From NCBI GenBank assembly GCA_945882755.1, contig CAMCWS010000048.1, positions 1 to 15,780 on the forward strand: a stretch of 15,780 nt of DNA. The letters run 5' to 3'. Below the pieces are notes generated by a model, which was not told the DNA's origin, searched no databases, and worked only from the letters and a program-made list of their open reading frames with translations. The DNA comes from Bordetella parapertussis (lineage in GTDB: Bacteria > Pseudomonadota > Gammaproteobacteria > Burkholderiales > Burkholderiaceae_C). Both the position numbers and the translations under genes were made by a program. Every line of letters begins with the position of its first letter. The first letter of the stretch is position 1. Shown here one piece after another: positions 1 through 6,551 of the stretch.

Positions 1-1173
1 ATCGCCACCGAAGCGGCCAGCATCATTGCGGTACGCCGTGACATCCACGCTCACCCCGAACTGTGTTTCCAAGAACAACGTACTGCCGATGTGGTGGCGG
101 GCAAGCTCACCGAATGGGGCATCGAAGTACACCGCGGCATGGGCACCACCGGCGTGGTCGGCGTCATCAAAAACGGCAACAGCAAACGCACCATTGGTTT
201 ACGAGCCGATATGGATGCACTGCCAGTGAACGAGGCCAACACATTTGCTCACGCCAGCAAATATCCCGGCAAGATGCACGCTTGCGGCCACGACGGCCAT
301 ACCGCCATGTTGCTGGCAGCAGCGCAGCATTTGGCCAAGCACAAAAACTTTGATGGCACGGTGGTGCTGATCTTCCAACCCGCGGAAGAAGGTGGCGGCG
401 GTGCACGGGAGATGATCAAAGACGGTTTATTTGAAAAATTCCCCGTGGACGCGGTATTCGGTTTGCACAACTGGCCAGGCATGCCTGTGGGCAGCTTGGC
501 GGTGAGTGCTGGGCCGGTGATGGCTTCTAGCAATGAATTCAAAATCACCATCCGTGGCAAGGGTTGCCATGCGGCGTTACCCCATAACGGCATTGACCCG
601 GTTCCCATTGCTTGCGAGATGGTGCAAGCCTTTCAAACCATCGTGTCGCGCAATTTGAAGCCCATCGATGCCGGCGTCATCTCGGTAACCATGATCCATG
701 CAGGCGACGCCACCAACGTGGTGGCCAACAGTTGTGAACTGCAGGGCACGGTTCGCACCTTTACCGTCGAGATGCTTGACCTCATCGAGCGACGCATGAA
801 AACCATTGCCGAGCACGTCAGCGCAGCCCATGAAGCCACTTGCGAATTCGCCTTCGTGCGCAATTACCCGCCCACCATCAACCACCCCAAAGAGGCCGAT
901 TTCACCCGCTCGGTGTTGGCTGACATCGTGGGGGCAGACAACGTGCTGGCGCAAGAACCCACCATGGGCGCAGAAGACTTCTCTTATATGTTGTTGGAAA
1001 AACCCGGCGCGTATTTCTTCATCGCCAACGGCGAAGGCCAGCACCGCGAGATGGGGCATGGTGGCGGCCCTTGCACCTTGCACAACCCCAGCTACGATTT
1101 CAATGACGACCTGATTCCCTTGGGTGGCACCGTCTGGGTGCGCATGGTTGAACAGTTTTTAGCGCCGGCCTAA
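1..1173 (+). CDS. M20 family metallo-amidohydrolase (hippurate hydrolase/aminoacylase-like), 5' end cut off
   Basis: A cytoplasmic zinc or manganese hydrolase that removes acyl groups from N-acyl amino acids or related amides; the true substrate is unknown. The reading frame is open from base 1, and the first visible residues include RRDIHAHPEL, a signature normally found within the first 30 residues of the family, so only about 10 residues are probably missing. Metal-site motifs are visible: RADMDALP (near base 205), HACGHDGH (near base 280), QPAEEGGGG (near base 380) with the catalytic Glu pair, GLHNWPG (near base 465), and a C-terminal GAEDFSYML plus a late His near base 1080. The internal dimerisation domain lies at about bases 530-860. 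The family assignment is firm. Hippurate hydrolase is only one option among several M20D activities. It is convergent with the phasin gene downstream. Confidence 0.9.
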   Translation: MATEAASIIAVRRDIHAHPELCFQEQRTADVVAGKLTEWGIEVHRGMGTTGVVGVIKNGNSKRTIGLRADMDALPVNEANTFAHASKYPGKMHACGHDGHTAMLLAAAQHLAKHKNFDGTVVLIFQPAEEGGGGAREMIKDGLFEKFPVDAVFGLHNWPGMPVGSLAVSAGPVMASSNEFKITIRGKGCHAALPHNGIDPVPIACEMVQAFQTIVSRNLKPIDAGVISVTMIHAGDATNVVANSCELQGTVRTFTVEMLDLIERRMKTIAEHVSAAHEATCEFAFVRNYPPTINHPKEADFTRSVLADIVGADNVLAQEPTMGAEDFSYMLLEKPGAYFFIANGEGQHREMGHGGGPCTLHNPSYDFNDDLIPLGGTVWVRMVEQFLAPA

Positions 1174-1183
1174 GTCGTCAATC

Positions 1184-1201
1184 AAGCGCTGGGCGGCGCT
1201 T
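1184..1201. terminator. Possible weak terminator hairpin between convergent genes
   Basis: The inverted repeat AAGCGC / GCGCTT, with a 6-base loop, lies in the 44-base gap between the stop codons of the M20 hydrolase gene and the convergent phasin gene. The stem is short and GC-rich but no clear T-run follows on either strand. A terminator role is inferred from position only. Confidence 0.3.
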
Positions 1202-1217
1202 TGCTGACCATGAGGGT

Positions 1218-1592
1218 TTAGCTTTTGCGCTCGGCCAACTGTTTTTCCAGCTGCTCCACCCGCGCTTGTAAAGCGGCCACATCTTCTGCGCTGGGCAGGC
1301 CCATGCTTTTCAAGGCCTTGGCCACACGCTCCTCAAAAATGGTTTCCAGCTTGTCCATCTGGCCGCTGGCCATTTGCCCCACTTTTTCTGCGGCCTCGGT
1401 CATTTTGGCTTGGGCTTGCTGCGTGGTTTGTTGCAGGTGTGAGCCCTCTTTTACCAAGTTTTCAAACACCTTGCTGCCTTCTTCTTGGGCTTTGGCAAAA
1501 GCACCTAAGCCAGCCAGCCAGATGTGCTGGGCCGAATCTTTCATGCGCTGGCTCATGTCTTGGGGGTCAAATTCAGGTGGGGTGCTGGCCAT
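1218..1592 (-). CDS. Phasin family / polyhydroxyalkanoate granule-associated protein
   Basis: A small protein expected to coat polyhydroxyalkanoate storage granules in the cytoplasm, related to the PhaI/PhaF group. At 124 residues it is Ala/Gln/Glu/Lys-rich and almost wholly helical. The N-terminal part (about residues 12-95) contains the typical IWLAGLGAFAKAQEEG segment that opens the PhaF/PhaI phasin domain. The C-terminus (about residues 103-122) is a predicted heptad coiled coil (VAALQARVEQLEKQLA), probably for oligomerisation. The start at 1592 is supported by an AAGGA ribosome-binding site (complement of 1599-1603) six bases upstream. There is no PHA synthase gene nearby. The C-terminal Lys/Ala-rich DNA-binding tail of PhaF proteins is absent, so it is the short type. 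Confidence 0.82.
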   Translation of the reverse strand: MASTPPEFDPQDMSQRMKDSAQHIWLAGLGAFAKAQEEGSKVFENLVKEGSHLQQTTQQAQAKMTEAAEKVGQMASGQMDKLETIFEERVAKALKSMGLPSAEDVAALQARVEQLEKQLAERKS

Positions 1593-1611
1593 GGCGGTTC
1601 CTTAAGAGAGA

Positions 1612-1627
1612 ATGAAATTTCATCATA
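1612..1627 (-). promoter_or_regulatory. Candidate phasin promoter -10 with adjoining palindrome
   Basis: On the minus strand a TATGAT -10-like element (complement of 1622-1627) overlaps a perfect 12-base palindrome, ATGAAATTTCAT (1612-1623), just upstream of the phasin ribosome-binding site. No good -35 at standard spacing is visible. The palindrome could be an operator, or chance in AT-rich leader DNA. Confidence 0.3.
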
Positions 1628-1687
1628 GTTCACCCTCAAGCATTTGAAACTGCGTTACATCAAGCCGTAGCCAGAAATTTAAGCCTC

Positions 1688-1693
1688 TACAAT
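1688..1693 (+). promoter_or_regulatory. Candidate -10 element for rfaH
   Basis: TACAAT (five of six bases match TATAAT) lies 30 bases before the rfaH start codon and is the best -10 candidate in the 131-base divergent gap between the phasin gene and rfaH. No convincing -35 was found 16-18 bases upstream, so it is a weak call. Confidence 0.35.
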
Positions 1694-1723
1694 TGTCAAA
1701 CTTACAAAGACACCCCTGAAACC

Positions 1724-2209
1724 ATGTTGTGGTACGCCGTCCATTCCCGCCCTAAGCAAGAACACCGAGCCTTGGAAAACCTGCAAAACCAAGGCTATGA
1801 AGCCTGGTTGCCCATGATTACCCTTGAAAAACTGCGCCGAGGCCGAGTGACTGAGGTGGTCGAGCCCATGTTCAGCCGTTATTTGTTTATCCGCTTGGAC
1901 ATGGAGCACACCAACTGGACGCCTATTCGCTCTACCCTTGGGGTGAGCCGTTTGGTGAGTTTTGGCAACCGTCCCGCCCCCATTTCTGACGATTTGATCC
2001 AAGCTTTGCGCAACATGCCCGAACGCGCCCCAGAAAAATTGTTTCAACAAGGCCAAGCTGTGCGGGTGATTGACGGCCCCTTGAAGGGCTTGGAGGCTGT
2101 CTACCAACAATCCGATGGTGAGTTGCGGGCCATGGTGCTGGTGGACCTGATGAGCAAACAGCATCTGGTCAGCGTGGATACCCAGCATTTATTCCCTGTG
2201 ACAATCTGA
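1724..2209 (+). CDS. rfaH: RfaH-type transcription antiterminator (NusG paralogue)
   Basis: Specialised NusG paralogue that binds RNA polymerase paused at ops-type sites and allows full transcription of long polysaccharide, LPS or pilus operons. The 161 residues closely match the length of E. coli RfaH (162). The NGN domain covers about residues 1-98, with the RfaH-like block PMITLEKLRRG (30-40) followed by EPMFSRYLFIRLD (47-59), which resembles the EPLFPNYLFVEFD segment of enterobacterial RfaH. A KOW domain covers about 107-161 (GQAVRVIDGPLKGLEAVY). This block separates it from housekeeping NusG, which would also sit beside secE. The stop codon lies two bases before uppS, so the two are probably translationally coupled. 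The neighbouring rhamnose and lipid-carrier genes fit control of surface polysaccharide. No strong ribosome-binding site is visible before the start. Confidence 0.88.
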   Translation: MLWYAVHSRPKQEHRALENLQNQGYEAWLPMITLEKLRRGRVTEVVEPMFSRYLFIRLDMEHTNWTPIRSTLGVSRLVSFGNRPAPISDDLIQALRNMPERAPEKLFQQGQAVRVIDGPLKGLEAVYQQSDGELRAMVLVDLMSKQHLVSVDTQHLFPVTI

Positions 2210-2211
2210 GC

Positions 2212-2988
2212 ATGAACACGCATCCGCAGCATATTGCGATCATCATGGACGGCAATGGCCGTTGGGCCAAAAAGCGCTTGATGCCGCGTACCGTAGGCCA
2301 TGCGCGGGGTGCCGCCAATGTGCGCCAAATCGTCAAAGCCGCCCACGCCGTGGGTTTGCGCTACCTGACGTTGTTTGCTTTCAGCTCAGAAAATTGGCGT
2401 CGACCGCCAGATGAGGTCTCGGCCTTGATGGGCTTGTTTTTGCAGTACCTTGAGTCAGAGGTGGCGGAAATGAAAGCTGCGGGTATTCGTCTTCGTGTGA
2501 TTGGTGACCGCAGTGCGTTTGCGCCACTGTTGCAGTCTCGTATCGATCAAGCCGAGCAAGATACGGCGCAAAACACGGGTTTGAACTTAACCATTGCCGC
2601 CAATTACGGTGGCCAGTGGGATGTGTTGACAGCGGTTCGCGCTTGGCAAGCGGCGCACCCCGATCGCTCATTGCAAGAACTGGACCCCGCCGCTTTAGCT
2701 AAACATTTAAGTACCGCCGATATTCCCGACCCTGAGTTGCTGATTCGCACAGGGGGCGAGTCGCGTATCAGCAATTTCTTGCTTTGGCAAACCGCCTATA
2801 CCGAGCTGTATTTCACCGATCTGCATTGGCCCGATTTTGATGACGCTGCTTTGGCCAAAGCCTTGCAGTGGTATGCCCAACGGGTGCGCCGTTTTGGGCG
2901 CACAGATGAGCAGGTGCAGCATTCCAGCGCGGCTGAACATACCCCCACCCCAGACCTTGTTATCCAAAACGGCATCAAGATAGGCTAA
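2212..2988 (+). CDS. uppS: Undecaprenyl diphosphate synthase (cis-prenyltransferase)
   Basis: Adds eight isopentenyl units to farnesyl diphosphate to make C55 undecaprenyl diphosphate, the lipid carrier for peptidoglycan and O-antigen units; the enzyme is cytoplasmic or membrane-associated. At 258 residues it matches the family (about 253 in E. coli). Visible family regions are IIMDGNGRWAKKR (11-22) with catalytic Asp13, FAFSSENWRRP (55-65), NYGGQWD (131-137), and IRTGGESRISNFLLWQTAY (178-196) with the diphosphate-binding Arg179 and Arg185, then ELYFTDLHWPDF. The C-terminal tail after about residue 232 is divergent. uppS commonly sits between frr and cdsA, but here it follows rfaH by two bases, so it may be a second, polysaccharide-linked copy; that is an inference. 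Confidence 0.93.
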   Translation: MNTHPQHIAIIMDGNGRWAKKRLMPRTVGHARGAANVRQIVKAAHAVGLRYLTLFAFSSENWRRPPDEVSALMGLFLQYLESEVAEMKAAGIRLRVIGDRSAFAPLLQSRIDQAEQDTAQNTGLNLTIAANYGGQWDVLTAVRAWQAAHPDRSLQELDPAALAKHLSTADIPDPELLIRTGGESRISNFLLWQTAYTELYFTDLHWPDFDDAALAKALQWYAQRVRRFGRTDEQVQHSSAAEHTPTPDLVIQNGIKIG

Positions 2989-3022
2989 TATCTCGCCTGC
3001 AGGCAATAAGCCACATTAGTTT

Positions 3023-3039
3023 CGAGCGCCTGCAGCTCG
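3023..3039 (+). other. Hairpin 1 in the leader of the NYN-rmlBD genes
   Basis: CGAGC / GCTCG arms around a 7-base loop that repeats the CGCCTGCAG motif also found at 2994-3002, inside a perfect GCCTGCAGGC palindrome (2995-3004). It lies in the 113-base gap between uppS and the NYN gene. It may be part of a leader RNA structure or of the uppS terminator region. Only base complementarity supports it. Confidence 0.35.
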
Positions 3040-3042
3040 TCC

Positions 3043-3075
3043 GGGCATTGTGTATGCCCCACTTCCTTAGTTTTA
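3043..3075 (+). terminator. Hairpin 2 followed by a T-rich stretch, possible terminator or attenuator
   Basis: GGGCAT / ATGCCC arms (3043-3048 and 3054-3059) around a 5-base loop form a perfect 6-base stem. It is followed by the pyrimidine-rich stretch CACTTCCTTAGTTTT. This could end the rfaH-uppS transcript or pause RNA polymerase before the NYN-rmlBD genes. The T-run is broken, so a strong intrinsic terminator is uncertain. Confidence 0.4.
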
Positions 3076-3101
3076 AACACATCACCGACAGGTATCCCTA
3101 G

Positions 3102-3965
3102 ATGAAGAATGAAAACCGCGCAACGCATCCCCGCAAGGACCATGCTCAGACCCGCAGTGGTCGCTGTATTGCCTTGATCGACAGCAACTACATGGCTTGG
3201 TTGCTGAAACAAGGTGCTGACAGCGATGCCGAGCCAGAGGCCTATAACCGCCAAGCCCTGATACCTAGCTTGGTGCAGACCTTGAAGCAAGCCGGTTTGG
3301 GATTGGATGTGCAACGTGTTTATTGGTATACCGACAACCCTGACAGCCAGTTTCCCCAAGACCAAATCGTGCGTGTGCTTGACGTCACCAGTGGCGAACC
3401 CAGTGAGGTGGCTTTCAGCGCCATGTCTGCCGACATTGCCCGTTTGTCTGAGCGTAAAGCTTGTGAGCATCTGCTGATTGCCAGCGACGACGACCGCTTG
3501 ACCGCCAGCATCGATGAAGCGCAGTTGCATGGCTTGAATGTTTACCTGTTGGCTGACGAGTCTGCCCGCCACATGGACCAACTTATCAATGAAGACCCCG
3601 CTTGGTGCCGTTTATTGGCGCAAGCTGATCGCCGTGTGTTGCTGATGGCCCAAGCCGCCAAAGAGTTGACTGCTCAGCCGCGTGCCGCTGCTGCGCCTGC
3701 TGCGCCGCAAGACCCCGAACTGGTCCGCACCAAGCTGCAAGAAGTGGTTGATGGTTGGTGGGACGACGAACCCGAAGACCTGCGCGAAGATTTGCGCGAC
3801 GAGTTGCGTGGCAGCCATGGCATCCCGCAAGAGGTCGATCGCCATATGCTGCTGCGCGTACGCCGCGCTTTAGACCGCCCTTTGAGCTTTCCCGAGAAAA
3901 AAATCTTGCGTGAAATGGTGCGCAACAAAGTTTTGGGCATCACCGAAGAAAGCCTGCCTGCATGA
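3102..3965 (+). CDS. NYN-domain (PIN-like) putative ribonuclease
   Basis: A 287-residue protein with an N-terminal NYN domain, a PIN-like fold usually associated with metal-dependent RNA cleavage. Acidic residues at the expected places are Asp27 in [10 protein letters not shown] (22-31), Asp78 in VYWYTD (73-78), and the Asp129-131 run in [10 protein letters not shown] (124-133), followed by GLNVYLLA (144-151). A Pro/Ala-rich linker (about 192-205) leads to an acidic helical C-terminal region (about 206-287) that I do not recognise. Its target is unknown. The stop overlaps the rmlB start by four bases (ATGA), so expression is coupled to rhamnose synthesis. A possible ribosome-binding site, ACAGG, lies nine bases before the start. 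Nuclease activity is a family-based inference. Confidence 0.78.
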   Translation: MKNENRATHPRKDHAQTRSGRCIALIDSNYMAWLLKQGADSDAEPEAYNRQALIPSLVQTLKQAGLGLDVQRVYWYTDNPDSQFPQDQIVRVLDVTSGEPSEVAFSAMSADIARLSERKACEHLLIASDDDRLTASIDEAQLHGLNVYLLADESARHMDQLINEDPAWCRLLAQADRRVLLMAQAAKELTAQPRAAAAPAAPQDPELVRTKLQEVVDGWWDDEPEDLREDLRDELRGSHGIPQEVDRHMLLRVRRALDRPLSFPEKKILREMVRNKVLGITEESLPA

Positions 3966-5023
3966 GCATTTTGGTGACCGGCGGCGCCGGTTTCATCGGC
4001 AGCAACTTTGTCCACACATGGTTGGCGCAGCACGATGAGGTGCTGGTCAACCTTGACAAGCTCACCTACGCGGGTAATTTGCGTAACCTGCACGCCTTGG
4101 CCGGTGACCGCAGACACCATTTTGTGCAAGGCGATATCGGTGACACCACCTTGGTGAGCCAGTTGTTGGCCACGCACCAACCCCGCGCTGTGCTGCATTT
4201 CGCCGCCGAGTCGCATGTAGACCGCTCTATCCACGGCCCCATGGATTTCATCCAAACCAATGTGGTGGGCACTTTTCAGTTGCTGGAATCGGTGCGGGCG
4301 TATTGGGCGGGTTTGAACGATCAGTCTCGCCAAGCTTTCCGGTTTTTGCATGTCAGCACCGACGAGGTTTACGGCAGTTTGGCGCCAGAGGCACCGGCCT
4401 TCAGTGAAACCCATGCTTACGAGCCCAACAGCCCTTACTCGGCCAGTAAAGCGGCGTCCGACCATTTGGTGCGTGCCTGGCACCACACCTATGGTTTGCC
4501 GGTACTCACCACCAATTGCAGCAACAACTACGGCCCCTACCATTTCCCCGAAAAACTCATTCCTCTGGTGATCCACAACGCTTTGGTGGGAAAGCCTTTG
4601 CCTATTTATGGTGACGGCATGCAGGTGCGCGATTGGCTGTACGTCGAGGACCACTGCAAAGCCATCATGCGGGTGCTGGATGCAGGGCGTTTGGGTGAAA
4701 CCTACAACGTCGGTGGTTGGAATGAAAAACCTAATATCGAGGTGGTACGCACCCTGTGTGCTTTGCTGGATGAGCTCCAACCCCGTGCCGATGGCCAGTC
4801 CTATGCATCGCAGATGACCTTTGTGAAAGACCGCCCTGGGCACGACAGACGCTATGCCATTGATGCCCGAAAGTTGGAGCGAGAACTCGGTTGGCGTCCC
4901 GAAGAAACCTTTGAGACGGGTTTACGCAAAACCGTGCAGTGGTACTTGGCGCATGCCGACTGGGTGGAAGAAGTCACCAGCGGCAGTTACCGCGCTTGGA
5001 TAGGCCAAAACTATGGCAGCTGA
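3962..5023 (+). CDS. rmlB: dTDP-glucose 4,6-dehydratase
   Basis: Second step of dTDP-L-rhamnose synthesis: NAD-dependent conversion of dTDP-D-glucose to dTDP-4-keto-6-deoxy-D-glucose in the cytoplasm. The 353 residues are the usual length of this extended short-chain dehydrogenase. Visible are the Rossmann motif [11 protein letters not shown] (6-16), the [10 protein letters not shown] block (131-140) carrying the dehydratase Thr133-Asp134-Glu135, and the catalytic YSASK (Tyr159, Lys163). Further family blocks are [35 protein letters not shown] and the C-terminal [12 protein letters not shown]. It overlaps the NYN gene by four bases upstream and rmlD by 11 bases downstream, indicating one transcript. 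The gene may be called rfbB elsewhere. The assignment is secure. Confidence 0.95.
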   Translation: MSILVTGGAGFIGSNFVHTWLAQHDEVLVNLDKLTYAGNLRNLHALAGDRRHHFVQGDIGDTTLVSQLLATHQPRAVLHFAAESHVDRSIHGPMDFIQTNVVGTFQLLESVRAYWAGLNDQSRQAFRFLHVSTDEVYGSLAPEAPAFSETHAYEPNSPYSASKAASDHLVRAWHHTYGLPVLTTNCSNNYGPYHFPEKLIPLVIHNALVGKPLPIYGDGMQVRDWLYVEDHCKAIMRVLDAGRLGETYNVGGWNEKPNIEVVRTLCALLDELQPRADGQSYASQMTFVKDRPGHDRRYAIDARKLERELGWRPEETFETGLRKTVQWYLAHADWVEEVTSGSYRAWIGQNYGS

Positions 5024-5915
5024 GGGCGTTCTGCTGTTTGGAGCCGATGGTCAGTTGGGTCACGAACTGCAAGCTGAACTGTCTGTTTTAGGGCGTTTGA
5101 TACCCTTGACCTTGGCGGATGTGGACATAGCTGACGCCAAAGCTTTACAGGCGGTGATTCGCCACCATGCGCCGCGCTATATCGTCAATGCCGCCGCCTA
5201 CACCGCTGTTGACAAAGCCGAACAAGAGCCTTACTTGGCGCAAGCCATCAACGCCACTGCCCCGGGCATCATGGCGACCGAGGCCAAGTCCTTGGGCGCG
5301 ACCATGGTGCATTACTCCACCGACTATGTGTTCAACGGCCAGTCTGCCCAGCCATACAAGGAAAGTGACGCCACCGACCCGTTGTCGGTCTATGGGCGAA
5401 GCAAGCGAGATGGCGATATAGAAGTCATGGCGCAATCAGGCGCTTTTTTTATCTTCCGCAGTTCTTGGGTGGTGGGAGCGCACGGCGGCAATTTTTTGAA
5501 AACCATGTTGCGCTTGGCGCAAGAGCGTGACAGTTTGAGCGTGGTCGCCGATCAACACGGCGTACCCACCTCGGCGCGTTGGATGGCGCAGGTTACCCGT
5601 GAAGCCTTGCAACATCCTCAGCATGCTGATTTGAGTGGCCTGTACCACTTGAGCAATGCGGGACGCACCACTTGGCATGGCTATGCGCAATATGTGTTGA
5701 CGCAAGCCGCGCAAATGGGTTGGCAACTCAAAGTCAAGCCAGAGGACGTCAAAGCCATTGGCACGGCAGACTATCCCTTGCCAGCGCCGCGACCCGCCAA
5801 CTCTATGCTCGACACCCATTTGGTGCAGCAAAACTTGGGTTTGAACATCCCCACTTGGGAGTCGGGCGTGATGCAGGTGTTATCTGCTTTAAGGGCGCAA
5901 AGTGCTGAAAATTAA
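5013..5915 (+). CDS. rmlD: dTDP-4-dehydrorhamnose reductase
   Basis: Last step of dTDP-L-rhamnose synthesis, reducing dTDP-4-keto-L-rhamnose with NAD(P)H. The 300 residues are the normal length. Visible are the nucleotide-binding motif [12 protein letters not shown] (8-19), [12 protein letters not shown] (59-70), YSTDYVFNG (101-109), the active-site YGRSK (Tyr127, Lys131), and a C-terminal RPANSMLD like the family's RPxNSxLD. The start ATG lies inside the end of rmlB, with an AGG eight bases upstream, so translation is coupled. The next gene is a convergent H-NS gene, so the cluster ends here without rmlA (glucose-1-phosphate thymidylyltransferase) or rmlC (epimerase), which must be elsewhere if the pathway is complete. 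Confidence 0.93.
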   Translation: MAAEGVLLFGADGQLGHELQAELSVLGRLIPLTLADVDIADAKALQAVIRHHAPRYIVNAAAYTAVDKAEQEPYLAQAINATAPGIMATEAKSLGATMVHYSTDYVFNGQSAQPYKESDATDPLSVYGRSKRDGDIEVMAQSGAFFIFRSSWVVGAHGGNFLKTMLRLAQERDSLSVVADQHGVPTSARWMAQVTREALQHPQHADLSGLYHLSNAGRTTWHGYAQYVLTQAAQMGWQLKVKPEDVKAIGTADYPLPAPRPANSMLDTHLVQQNLGLNIPTWESGVMQVLSALRAQSAEN

Positions 5916-5917
5916 AT

Positions 5918-5950
5918 TAACCGCCGATTAAAAAATAATATCGGCAGTTA
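5918..5950 (-). terminator. Inverted repeat between rmlD and the H-NS gene, probable terminator
   Basis: Arms at 5918-5928 and 5940-5950 pair over 11 bases with one mismatch, around an 11-base AT-only loop. On the minus strand the stem is followed by AATTTAATTTTC, a fairly T-rich tail, so it best fits termination of the H-NS transcript. On the plus strand it sits just after the rmlD stop but is followed by A residues rather than T, so that direction is weaker. Confidence 0.5.
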
Positions 5951-5957
5951 AAAAAAC

Positions 5958-6347
5958 TTATTCTGCTGCTGGGATAAGAGCGGATGCCAAAGTACCGGCT
6001 GCATTTAAAGCTTGTACCCATTGGGGCATGCGGCCACGGCCGGTCCAGGTATTGGCAGGATTGGCAGGATCGCGGTATTTAGGTGCCACTTTTTTTCCTG
6101 CGGTTGCGCGTTTGGCCTTGGGCGCCTTGGTGCCAACAGCTTTGACTGCCACTTTTTTGCCCTTGGTTTTGCTGCCCATCGCCGCGGCAATGTCAGCGGC
6201 GCTCAAGCCAGCGCTGTGGGCGATTTGAACAATTTGCGCCAAAGCTTTATCGTGACCGCGGGACATCAAGCGCTGTTCTTCCTTTTCCAGTTTGATTCTG
6301 GCGGCGCGGATTTTTTCTAATTGGGTAATTGGGCTGGTACGTGCCAT
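5958..6347 (-). CDS. H-NS family nucleoid-associated DNA-binding protein
   Basis: A small xenogeneic-silencer-type protein that binds AT-rich DNA and oligomerises. From the ATG at 6347 it has 129 residues. This start is preferred over a TTG at 6359 because a GGAG ribosome-binding site (complement of 6354-6357) precedes it at good spacing. The N-terminal coiled-coil oligomerisation region covers about residues 5-45 ([18 protein letters not shown]). A Lys/Ala-rich linker covers about 59-90. The DNA-binding block [20 protein letters not shown] (91-110) contains the TGRGR minor-groove motif, in the form found in Burkholderiales H-NS proteins. The C-terminus is a short Ala-rich tail. Upstream DNA is strikingly AT-rich, so autoregulation is likely though unproven. 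Burkholderiales genomes often carry several such paralogues. Confidence 0.9.
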   Translation of the reverse strand: MARTSPITQLEKIRAARIKLEKEEQRLMSRGHDKALAQIVQIAHSAGLSAADIAAAMGSKTKGKKVAVKAVGTKAPKAKRATAGKKVAPKYRDPANPANTWTGRGRMPQWVQALNAAGTLASALIPAAE

Positions 6348-6380
6348 GAATATCTCCAAGTAATTAATGATTCAAACCGT

Positions 6381-6386
6381 ATTATC
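6381..6386 (-). promoter_or_regulatory. Candidate -10 element of the H-NS gene
   Basis: GATAAT on the minus strand (complement of 6381-6386) lies 33 bases before the H-NS start codon, giving a leader of about 25-30 bases. The surrounding AT-rich DNA contains several other -10-like strings and no clear -35, so the exact promoter is uncertain. Confidence 0.35.
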
Positions 6387-6439
6387 TACCAATTATTAAT
6401 ATGGGAATATATTTTTATTCTCCTTATTAATATAAGTAC

Positions 6440-6455
6440 ATATTCAATTGAATAT
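6440..6455. repeat. Perfect 16-base AT-rich palindrome in the hns-argB gap
   Basis: ATATTCAATTGAATAT is its own reverse complement over all 16 bases. It sits near the middle of the 204-base divergent region between the H-NS gene and argB. A second inverted repeat, CCAGAT / ATCTGG with a 5-base loop, follows at 6464-6480. The palindrome could be a dimeric-regulator operator or cruciform-prone DNA. Confidence 0.6.
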
Positions 6456-6498
6456 CCAAAATACCAGATTCAATATCTGGCTGACGGTAAAACGCTTG

Positions 6499-6526
6499 TA
6501 GACAGGGTGCGTGAATGCGGCACAAT
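6499..6526 (+). promoter_or_regulatory. Candidate argB promoter
   Basis: TAGACA (6499-6504, five of six bases match TTGACA) and CACAAT (6521-6526, four of six match TATAAT) are separated by 16 bases. Transcription would start near 6533, leaving a leader of about 20 bases before argB. It is in the GC-richer half of the gap, downstream of the palindromes. Confidence 0.45.
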
Positions 6527-6551
6527 CGACTCAATTTATTCAACAACTGCC

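Noticed and set aside
577..1083. Minus-strand open frame of 168 codons inside the M20 hydrolase gene
   Set aside because: It is antisense to conserved M20 coding sequence and has no recognisable motif or ribosome-binding site of note.
2989..3101. Search for an E. coli-type ops element (GGCGGTAG core) before the rml genes
   Set aside because: No match to the core was seen in the gap; a diverged site cannot be excluded but cannot be claimed.
3674..4843. Minus-strand open frame of 389 codons opposite the NYN gene and rmlB
   Set aside because: It crosses the boundary of two real coupled genes on the other strand and shows no family motifs; treated as a shadow frame.
6321..6551. 77-codon in-frame extension upstream of argB
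   Set aside because: The extension runs through AT-rich promoter DNA and overlaps the start of the divergent H-NS gene; family length and motif positions support the ATG at 6552.
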